This document shows positions 43,481-54,229 of a stretch of 64,000 bases of DNA, one piece after another; position 1 is the first letter of the stretch, and each line of letters begins with the position of its first letter. The DNA is from Parelaphostrongylus tenuis. Its lineage: Eukaryota; Nematoda; Chromadorea; Rhabditida; Metastrongylidae. The notes below the pieces were generated by a model that was given only the letters and a program-made list of their open reading frames with translations, made no database searches and was not told where the DNA came from. The translations under genes and the position numbers were made by a program. The DNA lies in contig JAHQIW010004478.1 of NCBI GenBank assembly GCA_019055375.1, positions 1-64,000 on the forward strand. Reading direction: 5' to 3'.

Positions 43481-43720
43481 GAGCGCAGGTGGCGCAGAGA
43501 TGCTCTGCGTCGCACACTGAGGTCAGTGGTTGGATTTCGCGCTCATGGCTCACCAAGTCATCCATCCTTCCAGAGTCGGTAAATTTTTACCAGACTGACC
43601 CCAGCCTTCTCTGAAAGGATAAGCACTCGGTTCAGCGGGAGGCCACCGCTTGTCATTGTAAAGGTCAAATTTGCATTCCATCAATTCAAGCGATGTTAAC
43701 GATTGAAAACGAATGCATGG
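43481..43720 (+). repeat. tRNA-derived SINE-like repeat, copy 2
   Basis: The head GAGCGCAGGTGGCGCAGAGA and B-box-like GGTTGGATTTC lie 60 bp apart. The body matches 20540-20715. It lies between the mariner and piggyBac relics. Confidence 0.6.
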
Positions 43721-44266
43721 CGCGTTCCACAGGGATTGATTGACGCAGAGATCTTTATCCTTGAGCTTTTCTGAAGTGAGGAAGCAAAAACAATATTGAA
43801 TTTCAACGAATACGACAGTGCAATGATTGCAAGGCAAATACAGCGAACACTTGCAAATATTTGTTAATTGATGACAAACAGCAACTATGTATCATCACTG
43901 GGGTTACAGCGATGTGCGCGATCATTACACTTTGAGCAAAAGAAGCGTTTTACCCTCAACACTTCTAGTATTCGTTTTTTTAGCAAGATTTTAAGCATAC
44001 AAGGAGCTTTTTTCAGCAGACATCTTTTTTATAGCACTCACATCGGTGACGGTTTCTTCGAGAAACCTTTTCGAAAACGGAGTTAGTCGTCGTTAAGTAC
44101 AACCGTGTCCGAGATAACTGTCATAAACGCTCCATAAACTCACTATATGTGATCCGTTACTTGTTGGTGCAATGAGTTTCTTGAGCGTTTAGCAGCAGTA
44201 TGTTATAGACAAAATGAAAGAGGATTAGCGCGTTTCACACCTGAACTTGAAGAAGGAAGTTGCAGA
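43721..44266. other. Stretch with no recognised gene
   Basis: Short open frames only. Confidence 0.3.
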
Positions 44267-45130
44267 TTATGAAGCTAAGAACAGCAAAATACACATACCA
44301 TTTTTAGTTTGCCTGAAGAATGGAGAGTAGGCAGCCATATGGTCCGTAGGGTCGAAAAACCTCACAATCTTGTTGTAGCATTCAGCAACTCTAAACGTCT
44401 TCGTGCCCGAATTTAAGTCGGAGCCGGATGCAGTCGAAAGCATTTGAACTTCCCTTGTTAAACCATCAACTACCATCACGCCATTCCGATTTTGCACGGC
44501 TCTCCACTGGCCCTTACGCAGTTTCTTCTTCATGAACTCCTTTGGCATACCATTCCGGCTCTTCTTGCAGGCTTTGGTCAGGTAGCCAGGTATGTATTTT
44601 TCCACAACAGTTTTTCCTCTAGGGGAACACTGGTGCACCAGTTGTTGACGTAAAGGTGCCTTCATTGATCTAGCAGGCCCTTCATCAAATCCATCGCCAC
44701 TCGTAGCGATGAACGCCCACCGAACTCCGGAGCTGCATCCGCATCTGTGTAGATGATTGTCGTATGTGTTTATCATGTAAACTTATACGTGTAAAATGTC
44801 TGCTCCACATGCAGAACCCAAACACCGTCCTGAATACTCTAAAGAAGTCCAATGGATCTTGACAGACGCGGAATGCGCTATTTTGCTCACCAACTAGATC
44901 GTCTTCGAAGAATTTGAGACTAGGCGTTAACACGCTATTCGATCATCACTCACTGCTCTGGTGTTGGCTGGTATGGATGATGCTTTATTGTCTAACTCAC
45001 TATCCTGAGAGCTATTTGCTTTGGCGGCCTGTTCCATGTCCTCGTTATCATCAGACTACCTAGAACGGACTTCATCGTCGATGTGTAACTGCAAAAGCAT
45101 GTCCTACATTTCCTCTATTTCAGACAGAAC
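44267..45130 (-). pseudogene. piggyBac-like transposase relic 1
   Basis: On the minus strand an acidic N-terminal part (SDDNEDMEQAAKANSS, 45040-44950) leads to LKFFEDDLVGEQNSAF and DPLDFFRVF. The central block with the first catalytic Asp is missing. The frame at 44776-44267 then has PLRQQLVHQCSPRGKTV, KLRKGQWRAVQNRNGVMVV, EVQMLSTAS and DPTDHMAAYSPFFRQTK, the piggyBac segment around the third catalytic Asp. Stops and frameshifts are present. It lies head-to-head with relic 2. Confidence 0.85.
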
Positions 45131-45139
45131 ATTGCTTCC

Positions 45140-45990
45140 CATTTCATGAATATGAGCTATGGTGGTGTCTTGCACTATGATTGCTGGAGCATTCATCCAG
45201 GTCTTGCGGGAGTTTTAATGGAGTCACATATCATGCCAAGGCATCGATACAGTGACATCATGGCCCATCTAAATACACTTGACAATGATGAAGTCAACAT
45301 ACAGGATAAGCTGTGTAGGATAAGGGAACTGATGGACGTGGTGAATACCAACTGCGTGGTTATGTACAGGCCGGAAAGAGATATATGCACCGGCGAATAG
45401 ATCGCATCATTCAGAGAAAGAATTGAGCCCCGTCAGCACGCTCATTGCAGAAGGAACAGATTTGGTATGAAGCTTTTCAAAGTCTGTGGTGAAAGAGGAT
45501 GCTCATTTTAGACAATGATTTACACAGGTGCGATACAATTCCGAAACTCGGCTAACCTTTGTCGAAGCATGTGGTGATGGACTTAATGGAGGGCCTACTA
45601 AATCAAGGAAGACACCTTTACGCCAACAACTGGTGCACCACTGTTCTTCTGGCGGAAGAACTGTTGAACAAAAATACATATCTGACTGCAGCCTGCAAGA
45701 AGAGCTGAAAAGGTATACTAAAGGAGTTCATGCAGGAGAAACTGCGTAAGGGCGAGCGAAGAACCGTGCAAAATCGGAATGGCGTGATGGTACTCAATGG
45801 TTCGACAAGAGAGAAGTGCAGACGTTTTCAACAGCATACTGTCCGAGTAAATTCGGGCACGAAGAAGTTTGGAGTTGCTGAAAGTTACAACAATAATATG
45901 GGGTTTGTGGACCTAATGGACCAGATGGCTGCCTACTCTCCATTCTTCAGGAGTACTAAAAATAATACGTGCATTTGCTACTTAGCTTCA
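45140..45990 (+). pseudogene. piggyBac-like transposase relic 2
   Basis: It reads HIMPRHRYSDIMAHLNTLDN and EVNIQDKLCRIRELMDVVNT, the conserved region before the first catalytic motif. Where SIDE is expected the sequence is CTGE followed by a stop, so the first Asp is lost. Further on are PLRQQLVHHCSSGGRTV, KLRKGERRTVQNRNGVMVL and FVDLMDQMAAYSPFF. It is a close relative of relic 1 but retains a part that relic 1 lacks. No terminal repeats were identified. Confidence 0.87.
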
Positions 45991-46809
45991 TGATGTGCAA
46001 TTTCCTTTTTCAAGTTCAGGTAAGATACGTGTGTACCCTCTCTCACTCCGCCCATAATGTACAGCTGCTGAAAGCTCACAGAACGTCCTGTGTCAGCAAA
46101 GATTGAATACCATTCAATGAGTTTAAGGAGGCTATTTATTTCAGTTATGTATGAGACGATTCTCCTTGAACAACCACTACTGAGTCTCTCGAAAAAGTTT
46201 CACGAGGAAACCGTCGTCAATGTGTGTGTCATAGAAGATGCCGGCTGAAAAAGGCTTCTTTTATGCTTAAACGCTAAAAAAAAAACAATTCTGGATTTGT
46301 TAAGTGTAAGACGCTTTTCTTCTCAGTGTTATGATCCTGCACATCTCTATAACCCAGCGATGTTACGCAGTTGATACTTGTAATCAAGAAACAGATATTT
46401 CTTAAGTGTTCATCGCATTTGCATTGCAATGATTGTGTTATCGCAATGTTTAAAATGTACTATTGTTTTCGCTTTCTGATGTTAAGTGGCTTTCGTTTGC
46501 TATCCAAACAGCACCACGATAGTCACGCGTCTTCGTGGTCGAAGGGGAAGTTCAATCGAAATTTAATGAGCCCATGAATGTCTACCACATGATTCACCTT
46601 TCTTCGCGAATGTCTAAACACAAGGAATAGCTCTATTTTTCAGATCTCGAACATGATTTTATCTGTAAATTGCGTCTGCGACGAGTCAAAATTTTCGTGC
46701 AAATTATATGGAATGCGGTCTGATTTCAAAAATTATCAGTGAAATGATACTGTGTAGCAATCCAGAGGAAAATCGATGTGAAATTAATATCCACACACGG
46801 CTTTGATAA
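45991..46809. other. Stretch with no recognised gene
   Basis: No coding or RNA signal beyond short open frames. Confidence 0.3.
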
Positions 46810-47190
46810 AATCCTTTGGTATAAGCATTAGTTGAGATTCGCTGACCTGTTACGGTCATTTTACATGCCAGAAGGATTACTGTGGCGAAACTACTAATTG
46901 TTCAGTAAATCAATTGGAACGGCACGAAACCGATACAGCACGAGACTGCTTCAACGCGGAACTCTTGAATACTGAACTGCTTGATCAGCTTCCATCAGCG
47001 TCAGTAAGAAACTTATATTCAGATCGATAATTCTACATCATTGGTGTTACAGACTTCTCACCCCTAGAGCGAATAAATTAGAGTCTTCCACTCACAAAAC
47101 GGATGAAATAGAACCTATCATTTGCAAAACGTGTGAAATAGATTTCATGATGCTAAGCGATATGCAAAACTTTTGACTCGTGTAGTAGTG
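46810..47190 (+). repeat. Dispersed repeat T, copy 2
   Basis: This is the partner of 22740-23180 (see that entry for shared landmarks). Bases 47055-47150 add an internal direct repeat: CACAAAACGGATGAAATAGA then GCAAAACGTGTGAAATAGA. Confidence 0.55.
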
Positions 47191-48429
47191 ACACACGCCA
47201 TCCAGTGTGGTCGTTATTCAGATTGAGAAGGCGGATTCAACTCTCGCCTACTGTCGGAAGTTTACCGTATCACTCAGCATATTTAGATGTATAGTAAAGC
47301 GTCATAGCACCGTTGTAAGAGCTGTGGAAGAAGAAACATTGCTGCACAAAATAGAATTTATAATGATACACTCGACAATTCCCGTTAACTTATATGAGAC
47401 GAGTGCAATTTTTGCTCATTACACTATTTCGATCATTACTTTATGGAGAAATGCACAGTGCAAGGAATGATTCCCAAAATTGCAAAGCCACTGCACCATT
47501 ATCGTATTGTTTGTGCTGCATTACTAAAATGTATTATGATAGCATTGCATGACGGATAATTCGCAGATCCTATTATTGATATCTCGAATTCACTCAACAG
47601 AAAAATAGTGATTTATTCCAACTATGCCGAGGTTAATTTTCGAAACTTGATTTCAGTGTCATCCCATACTACACAGCCGAAGTACATATAAAGAGTATAA
47701 TACCGAAATTCCGGATGGGAGACAGAGTTTTATGTTTGCCACTAGCAAAAGATAGTGTCGCTTTGACGGTGTTGCGCAGTTCACTCTGTTGTATGATTCA
47801 GATATGTTCACTCTCAAGTACTAATTCAAGCGATATGTATTTATTACTTTCAAAAAATAGGAAAGGCTATCGGTCAAGATGACACTGATTATGAGTTAGA
47901 AATATTTTGGACTTCGCATAGGATTTATCACGACATTAAGAAGTAAGATAGATTACTGAAAGTCCTAACATCTACACAAATGGAATGCCAATTCCCTCTA
48001 TAAATTGTACAGTGAAAAACTTATTTTGTGTCTTGTCATCGCGATGAACGGGGAGAAACTGAAGGCGTTCCACAAACATCGCCTTCTTGGGGAACTTGAA
48101 ACGTTTGCGAAGGTGAGCAAGTAAGCCTCTGCTTAGATCCACCTTGTTGGTCTTCTTAACGATTTCAATTTTCTTCTTCTATATGATTGCGAACTCCATG
48201 AAATTACGAGATTGTGCCTCATTACAATATTTAGTGCATTGATGCAAATATGCTTCTACTAAATCAACTTTGGTACGGTTTGCATTTACCTCATTCTTAC
48301 TGGTGGTCTGTTGAGACCACCTCATTCCGCCTGTTTCTAGACCCATCAGTAAACTCTGTCAAAGTTCTCGCTTCGGCTATCAACAGCCTTTAGGTTCAAT
48401 AAACACATTTTGAGAGTCGGGTCAAAGTG
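47191..48429. other. Stretch with no recognised gene
   Basis: Bases 47605-47640 (GATTTATTCCAACTATGCC) repeat a segment found at 40236-40260 next to PLE 3. Otherwise nothing was identified. Confidence 0.35.
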
Positions 48430-48959
48430 ACAGGCTAGTGAGAATATCAAAGCTGAACAAAAACGGCTTCTTATTTCTAGAAATTGTTGCCAAAAACGTT
48501 TGACACTCGAAGTTGTGCTCCGTTTCCATAATCGATATTGTTCACAAAATTTCTTGAAGAAAACACTTTTGCGTCGGTGTTTCTTCGACGGCGCGCTTTT
48601 TTATTGCTGGGAAAGTTGATTTTGTGTCGTTGCATAACGCGATGATGAGGATCAAATTGAAGACGTACGCCCCTGAAAACTGGTACATTCATTTTAATTT
48701 CTCTTTAAACTGACTGACCTCATTCAACTCGACCATTCTTATTCTAAATTTGGTACGCGTTTGACCTCACTAATCGATCACCTTGTGCATCAGGATAGTA
48801 GAATCTGCAGCAAAATTTTCTTGTTCTTAAACAATTTTACTTTCATATCAAGCGAGTTCGGAACCCTAAAATTCTATTGCAGAACTAGGCAAAATCCATG
48901 CTCATCCATGTTTACGATGTTTTCTCAAATTTTAGCAAAAATCAAAATTCTTCACAAGA

Positions 48960-50691
48960 ATGGCGAGAAGCTGGACCGACCCTATTATAAGTTTGCTGCT
49001 GGTCACAATCTTGACAGTGTCTGGATGTGGAGCGTTGCCTGGAGGTCTAGGTAAACAGCAAACAGTACAAGAATGCTATGACACTAATGATTTTTCCACT
49101 CTGAATAGAATTTATGAACGTCTAATAGCACCTTGTATTTCTGTTTCCATCAATACTTGACGATAATAATTTCGAAGTTTTATGATATAAGGATTCATTT
49201 TCGAGAAAAATGTTGAGTAGAAAGTTCCGACACAAGGATTTTCTTTCTAATTTTATGCTACGGAAATTACGGAATTTCGCTGCAGTGAGCACGAGGGATT
49301 ACAATGTCACCGACTTCAAAACTTTGCCCATACCTATGGTATACACTAACGACAGCAATGTTGCTTTTCGGTTCCCCGACATATCAACTAGCAAGGAGCA
49401 AGCTCGGTCGTTTGTTGAGCGTGTAGTTAAGCATGCAGTGAGTTTGAGACTTTTAGTTTTTAAAATATCCTAGCCAATTCCGAATTAGGTGAGGTGCTTT
49501 TTTTTTCGAGCATACGTCGGCCTCCTAGTGCTTTCTGTGAACTGTATAGCTTCACATAGTCTCATCAAAAGCGCTCTCAACAAACCAGCGCCAACTAGCA
49601 AAAAAATTTGTTCTTCAGGTATTCAAACTGTCGAACATCAAGGTCGTAGCTCTTTTCTACCAGATTCTGTAACCTACTTGATTCTCAGTCAACTTACTGT
49701 CACGGTCGATTACGAGCCTTTTTTGTGTGAGAAAGCTGTTACTCCGGATGATACCAATAGTGAGTTCCTGAATATTGTACAGTCGATTGAAGTATTTCAG
49801 GTAGAATGCAATGAAAATCAAAACAGATTGACAAATCAAGATTTATTTTTTAAATGAAAGAGAACAAGCACAATCTAGAAAAGTCACTCTAGAAGGTTCT
49901 GTAAAAAGAGAAAATATATCATAGCACATTATTTAACTTGTGGTTCAATTCCAATTTGGACTACCCAGGCCAAACCGTTGACGGTTTGGATTTTCACAGA
50001 TGGATAGATTGTAGCACAAAGTGGTTGTAAATTAGGCGCGGTAGTGTAACGGGTTAGGGCAAGTTTCCCCGCATAGGGTATGACGCGGAAGTTCTTGTGC
50101 ATTACTCTACTTCATTGTTATCTATAATAGCTGAAAACGGAAACTACACGGACTAAATCATTATTTTATAAAGGAGTTTTTGTCATATCTTATCCTGAGA
50201 AAGGTACAGCAATCGAAATGTCAGATGATATTTGAGAAGGCTCTCAAAGAGTATATGGAATCAGTGTTCATAAACACTTTCCAACTCTTTCAGTTTTTAA
50301 CTGATGTGACAGAAATCCTCCTTCAGACTCAAAGTTTCTTGCAGCCGTGGCTCTCGAACCCTACTGCATCATTAGTTGGCAACACGTGTACGGGAGAATG
50401 CTCCGTTCCAGACAACGGCACACGGTGTGGTGATAACGGACGCATCATTAGGTCCTCCTAGAACCCGCCAAAGAACAATCACGGGCCATATCATGGTTTG
50501 AAAGACTTCTTTTCCTTCAGACTTACTTTGTATAGAGAGAGAAACTTATGTAGACCACAAACATCATCATGGCGAATTGGCCGACGGCAATGTGGCAGGG
50601 CTTGGTGGACAGAGCGATTCAAATGTTGGCATACGGCCCACTTGAACGTCACTTCTTTTCGGCAACTGTGACTGTCGGCGAAAGATATTAA
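48960..50691 (+). CDS. Secreted small-protein family member B (multi-exon)
   Basis: Exon 1 (48960-49050): MARSWTDPIISLLLVTIL plus TVSGCGALPG, a signal peptide, with donor GTAAAC. Exon 2 (49286-49437; acceptor GCTGCAG, donor GTGAGT) encodes STRDYNVTDFKTLPIPM and SNVAFRFPDIST, ending FVERVVKHA; exons 1 and 2 sum to 243 nt, in frame. Exon 3 begins near 49619 after TTCTTCAG and encodes EHQGRSSFLPDSV, SQLTVTVDYEPF; phase from exon 2 reaches a stop early, so there is a one-base frame problem. Exon 4 (about 50230-50455) has SLVGNTCTGEC. Exon 5 (50554-50691; acceptor TTATGTAG): TTNIIMANWPTAMWQ to SATVTVGERY and TAA. Likely secreted; function unknown. Whether it is functional depends on exon 3. Confidence 0.62.
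50035..50105 (+). repeat. Weak tRNA-like relic in intron of gene B
   Basis: GGCGCGGTAGTGTAACGGG recalls the GCGTCGGTAGTGC head of the SINE-like units. The second half does not fold well. Confidence 0.3.
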
Positions 50692-50914
50692 ACCGTGATT
50701 TTTCAAGACAAATATTTCTTTTTGATTGTTACTGATGCATAATACACCACCAATAAAGTGATGAACTGCATGGATATTGATCGGTCAGAGTAAAGCAATA
50801 AACTGCTTTTGCATATTGAAATAATTTTTGATCCAGTCTTTTCTTTGACAGCTCACTGAAAAAAAGTCTTGATCTTACTTTAGTAAGACTGTAGAAACAG
50901 TTTTGTCGTTTTAC
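50692..50914. other. Interval between gene B and minus-strand exon
   Basis: Less than 300 bp; A/T-rich; nothing seen. Confidence 0.3.
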
Positions 50915-51172
50915 CTGAGAAAGTGATTTCCACACATTGATTTTGTGCAAATTTTGAGCTCAACAGGAAGCGCGTTTCCTTGAGCATCGATCGGTACAAT
51001 ACTTGTGTACTCAGCCTTCAGAATCGAATTGTCCAAGCAAGAATTTCGTCTTCTGCTCCACTTCCATTCAAGTTGAGTGCTACCGCTTTTGAGGCTCATC
51101 GACAAATCTGCAGGGCGAGTGGTCACGAAATTTGCGATATTCGTACTGCTCATTCCGTAAAGAAGGAGAGCG
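50915..51172 (-). CDS. Candidate minus-strand exon, unknown protein
   Basis: The minus-strand frame reads MSSTNIANFVTTRPADLSMS, GSTQLEWKWSRRRNSC, LKAEYTSIVPIDAQGNALPV and ELKICTKSMCGNHFL. It ends at a strong donor, CTCAG then GTAAAACG (50907-50914). An acceptor-like TCGGCAAG precedes the frame at 51173. Three Cys residues and the composition suggest an extracellular domain. The family is not recognised, and the next exon would lie left of 50900 but was not found. Confidence 0.4.
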
Positions 51173-51860
51173 CTTGCCGACAATTGTCTTCATGTGGAAG
51201 GACGCTACTTCAACTATTGATTTGTCGTTTGGTTGAGCTGAAATGATGCACAAACAAATTTTCCTATGCATTTGAATATCCGACACCTCTCTCTAGAATC
51301 TGTGAGATTGAGATGATACTCTCATCGCTGTCACTAACTACAGGAAAACTTGTTTGAGAAGGATCACAAGTATGAAAACAATAAAGCAACATGTTCGGAT
51401 TGAATAGCTACAATGAAGAACATGAATATCCAACTGAAAAGAGTAATTGTGAATGAACGAGAATGAAAAAGTTAGAATAAAAAAGTAAATAACTGAAAGA
51501 AAGTTGGGACGCTCAATCGACTAGCGTTTGGCATTTCCGCTCAAAAGAATTTGTCGTGCATTTTAACCGCATACGTAATATTACGAAGTGAGCGAATGCA
51601 TATTTGGATGGTCTAACATCAATTTAATGAAGAGCGTGACTATCGCGAGCCACGTGATCGAGATAAAGATCACTTGTGTACCTGAAAAGCGACTTCCTTC
51701 GAAACCATGGTAATATGAATTAGCGATAGCTTTAACTGGGACTTAACACGCACCATGTTACTACTAAAAATGGTCAATCGACTTGAGTTATCGATCTGAA
51801 GAAGATGAGTACGTCAAGGTACAAACCAAATAAAATTCTAATATCAACGTGAAGTTAAAA
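51173..51860. other. Stretch with no recognised gene
   Basis: A/T-rich, no convincing exon. Confidence 0.3.
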
Positions 51861-51931
51861 CCTTTATTAGCACTTTATTTTCCTTCTTCGCAATGTTTTT
51901 TTTATTTTACAGATTGCAGCATTTCTGATAT

Positions 51932-52119
51932 TCAATTCGTTTTTTCGTCCTCTTCTTGAACGTCGTAGAATACTTGTTGAGCGCGTTTCCTTGCAATCTC
52001 TCGAATAGGCCTGACTGTGACATTGCGTGGGGTAGTCGTTGTCGACTGTCGGAGAGTATTGGATGTGGTGATCGGCCCAAGCGGGCCGAGACAAGCATCA
52101 CGACTGCTCGGCCACAATG
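51932..52119 (-). CDS. Candidate terminal exon with downstream poly(A) signals
   Basis: The minus-strand frame reads SRDACLGPLGPITTSNTLRQ, TPRNVTVRPIREIARKRAQQ, VFYDVQEEDEKTN and TGA at 51932. An acceptor-like ATCCGATAG lies at 52120. On the minus strand three AATAAA signals follow the stop (near 51901-51906, 51874-51879 and 51863-51868), as expected for a 3' end. No domain was recognised; upstream exons should lie above 52120 but were not identified. Confidence 0.42.
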
Positions 52120-52465
52120 CTATCGGATTTGAGTGCTAATTGATGGAAGTATTAGTGATTGACAAAAGTTCTCTGTATTTAACCGCTTTTAGCTTTTACT
52201 ATATCGCGAATACATATAAAATATATGTTGAAGATGTAGAAAATTCGATGCCAGACGGGAATCGAAGCCGCATCGTTGTTATCCTGGAGCGCGTGCTAAC
52301 TAATGTCACCATGGACGTCTGTTTTTACTATCCACTCTTTGTACGCTACAAGACATCAATTTATCAGCGGCCGACTGTCAACGGGGGCCTGGAAAGCCAC
52401 ATCGGCGTTGATCGCAGTCACGCTGGCAGATGCTGGACCTATATTATCACAAGAATTCTTCTAAG

Positions 52466-52537
52466 GCGTCGGTAGTGCGCTTGGTTAGCACGCCCCTCAT
52501 AAAGGGTGGAGAGCAGGTTCGATTCCCGTCTGACGTC
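52466..52537 (+). repeat. tRNA-like sequence, same SINE family
   Basis: Acceptor GCGTCGG with CTGACGT pairs fully with wobbles. The D stem is GTGC/GCAC with a GG-containing loop, and the T arm carries GGTTCGATTCC. The CTCATAA stretch looks like a Met anticodon loop, but the flanking stem does not pair and U33 is not preserved in the best fold. I therefore treat it as a tRNA-derived repeat rather than a tRNA gene. Confidence 0.5.
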
Positions 52538-53429
52538 AAAGTTTTGCACATCTCTCAACATTATTAGATTTTATTCACTGGACATTTTGCAAGTCGTCTT
52601 CTATCAGTAAGCTAGACATGTTTCTTATAATCACTGTTTTCACGAATGTGTGTCTCCCAAATAGCTTCATGATCTCCGTTCGGCTGTCTTTAGTGGATGT
52701 GCTACGCATCGAATTCATCAAGCATCGTTAGGTATGACTGGATGCATAGCTGCCTTCGGTGACTCGCAGTGGCCTTCCCGCTTATCAGGCCAGTGCTGTT
52801 ATTGCTTCGAATAAATCTGCTCCTAATTTCTCAATTCTGGTATGATAAACTTTGTGGATTAACTTGGGAGCGAAATCGAACAAGAGATTATGAGCATGGT
52901 TTTCTCTTAACATTTTTGCATTCTTGCGACTCCACAGTCATTGATCATTTAGAGTTGCGGATATCTTGTTGCAGCTGGAATACTTTTGTACCTTCGATGA
53001 GATGAAGCCTCAATTGCTAAGTACAAGCCAAAAGTCAACATCGAAACATACCTAAGAGAATCGAGTGGTAAGAAGAAATTTGACGTCAGACTGGAGATGA
53101 AGCCTGCGTTCCACCTATACCGGTGGTCGGTGCTTGGGATTGGACTAATATAAGTCGGTACTAAGTTGAAAAATTGCACAAACGTCGATTTTGTCGTATT
53201 GCTGGATGACTCTGATGTTAAAACAACTAACCATATAAACTTTGACTCTGAATGAGTTTTCATGTCTCACTTGTATTTGTTTCTAAGTTATTGCTTTTGC
53301 TGCATTATAAAAGCAGTTATGGTACATATTCAAATTGTGGTCTTCATGTAACTCCATCGTGACGTTTCCTTCCACTCATTTTACATCTTATTCAATTACC
53401 GCATCATTGTAACGCCAGTGTCATTCCTT
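52538..53429. other. Stretch with no recognised gene
   Basis: Opposing open frames at 52769-53263 lack domain signals. Confidence 0.3.
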
Positions 53430-53815
53430 GAAGTTTTTCTGAATGGTCGTAAATATCATTTAATATTGTGCATTATTGGGGACATTTTTTAGTATGCAAA
53501 GGGTGTTTTTTACTTTGTGTTGGGATGTGATCTACTTCAGTTGCTAGGTTGTTTTTAATGCTCAGATCAATTCGAAGGACACACTTTCTATCAACCTCGG
53601 CATCAAAGTCTATGTGTATATAAATCAATGGCTAATTTTTTTTTATCCGACGTGAGGTTGGTAATCGTGGTAGTAGTATCAGCCAGTGGTAACAGTGTTG
53701 TTCGTTAATAGACGTTTCGGGAACCCTGCCTTTTTCAAAGCGTGGACGTACCCTCTTATTAATATTCGTATGAATAGGTGGAATGATTTCCCCCCCCCCC
53801 CCCATAGGTCAAGTT
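53430..53815 (+). repeat. PLE-head-like segment
   Basis: This matches 6445-6600 and carries GACGTTTCGGGAACCCTGCC followed by TTTTTCAAAGCGTGGACGTA, a variant of the PLE head. It includes a run of 14 C at 53790-53803, absent from the 6.5 kb relative. Confidence 0.5.
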
Positions 53816-53827
53816 AGGTCAAAAAAC

Positions 53828-53938
53828 ATCGTCAGTTACAATAACATCGTTACTTACAGTAACATCATCGCTTACAATAACACCGTCAGCTACAATAACA
53901 CCACTTACCATAACACTGTCGCTTACTATAACATTCGC
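53828..53938 (+). repeat. 18-bp minisatellite
   Basis: About six head-to-tail units with consensus near GTCGCTTACAATAACACC. One unit is shortened. Units differ at 2-4 positions. It lies directly after the PLE-like segment. Confidence 0.85.
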
Positions 53939-53960
53939 AGTATCGTCAGATGACGATACT
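53939..53960. other. Perfect 10-bp hairpin at end of minisatellite
   Basis: AGTATCGTCA and TGACGATACT are separated by GA. The stem includes the GTCA of the repeat unit. Confidence 0.7.
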
Positions 53961-54229
53961 TCTCATCAATCGGTCACTCACACTAACACAGGCATATGTT
54001 CACATAACGATATGTCGCAATCATGTATATATTATTATTGTATTCTTATTATAGTGATACATGTACATTATAGGTTGCTTGGTATAACCCATATAAAGGA
54101 TTTGAACTTTGTGCTCTTGTCCGTTGCGAGACACGAGTTGACAGCAGATCAAAACAACCAAACCAGTGAACCATCACCACACACGTCACGATTATCGGCT
54201 GCCTAGTTGTAAACACTCATCACGTCAAG

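Noticed and set aside
52466..52537. Functional tRNA-Met gene with CAT anticodon
   Set aside because: The anticodon stem does not pair when CAT is placed in the loop centre, and the sequence belongs to the SINE-like family.
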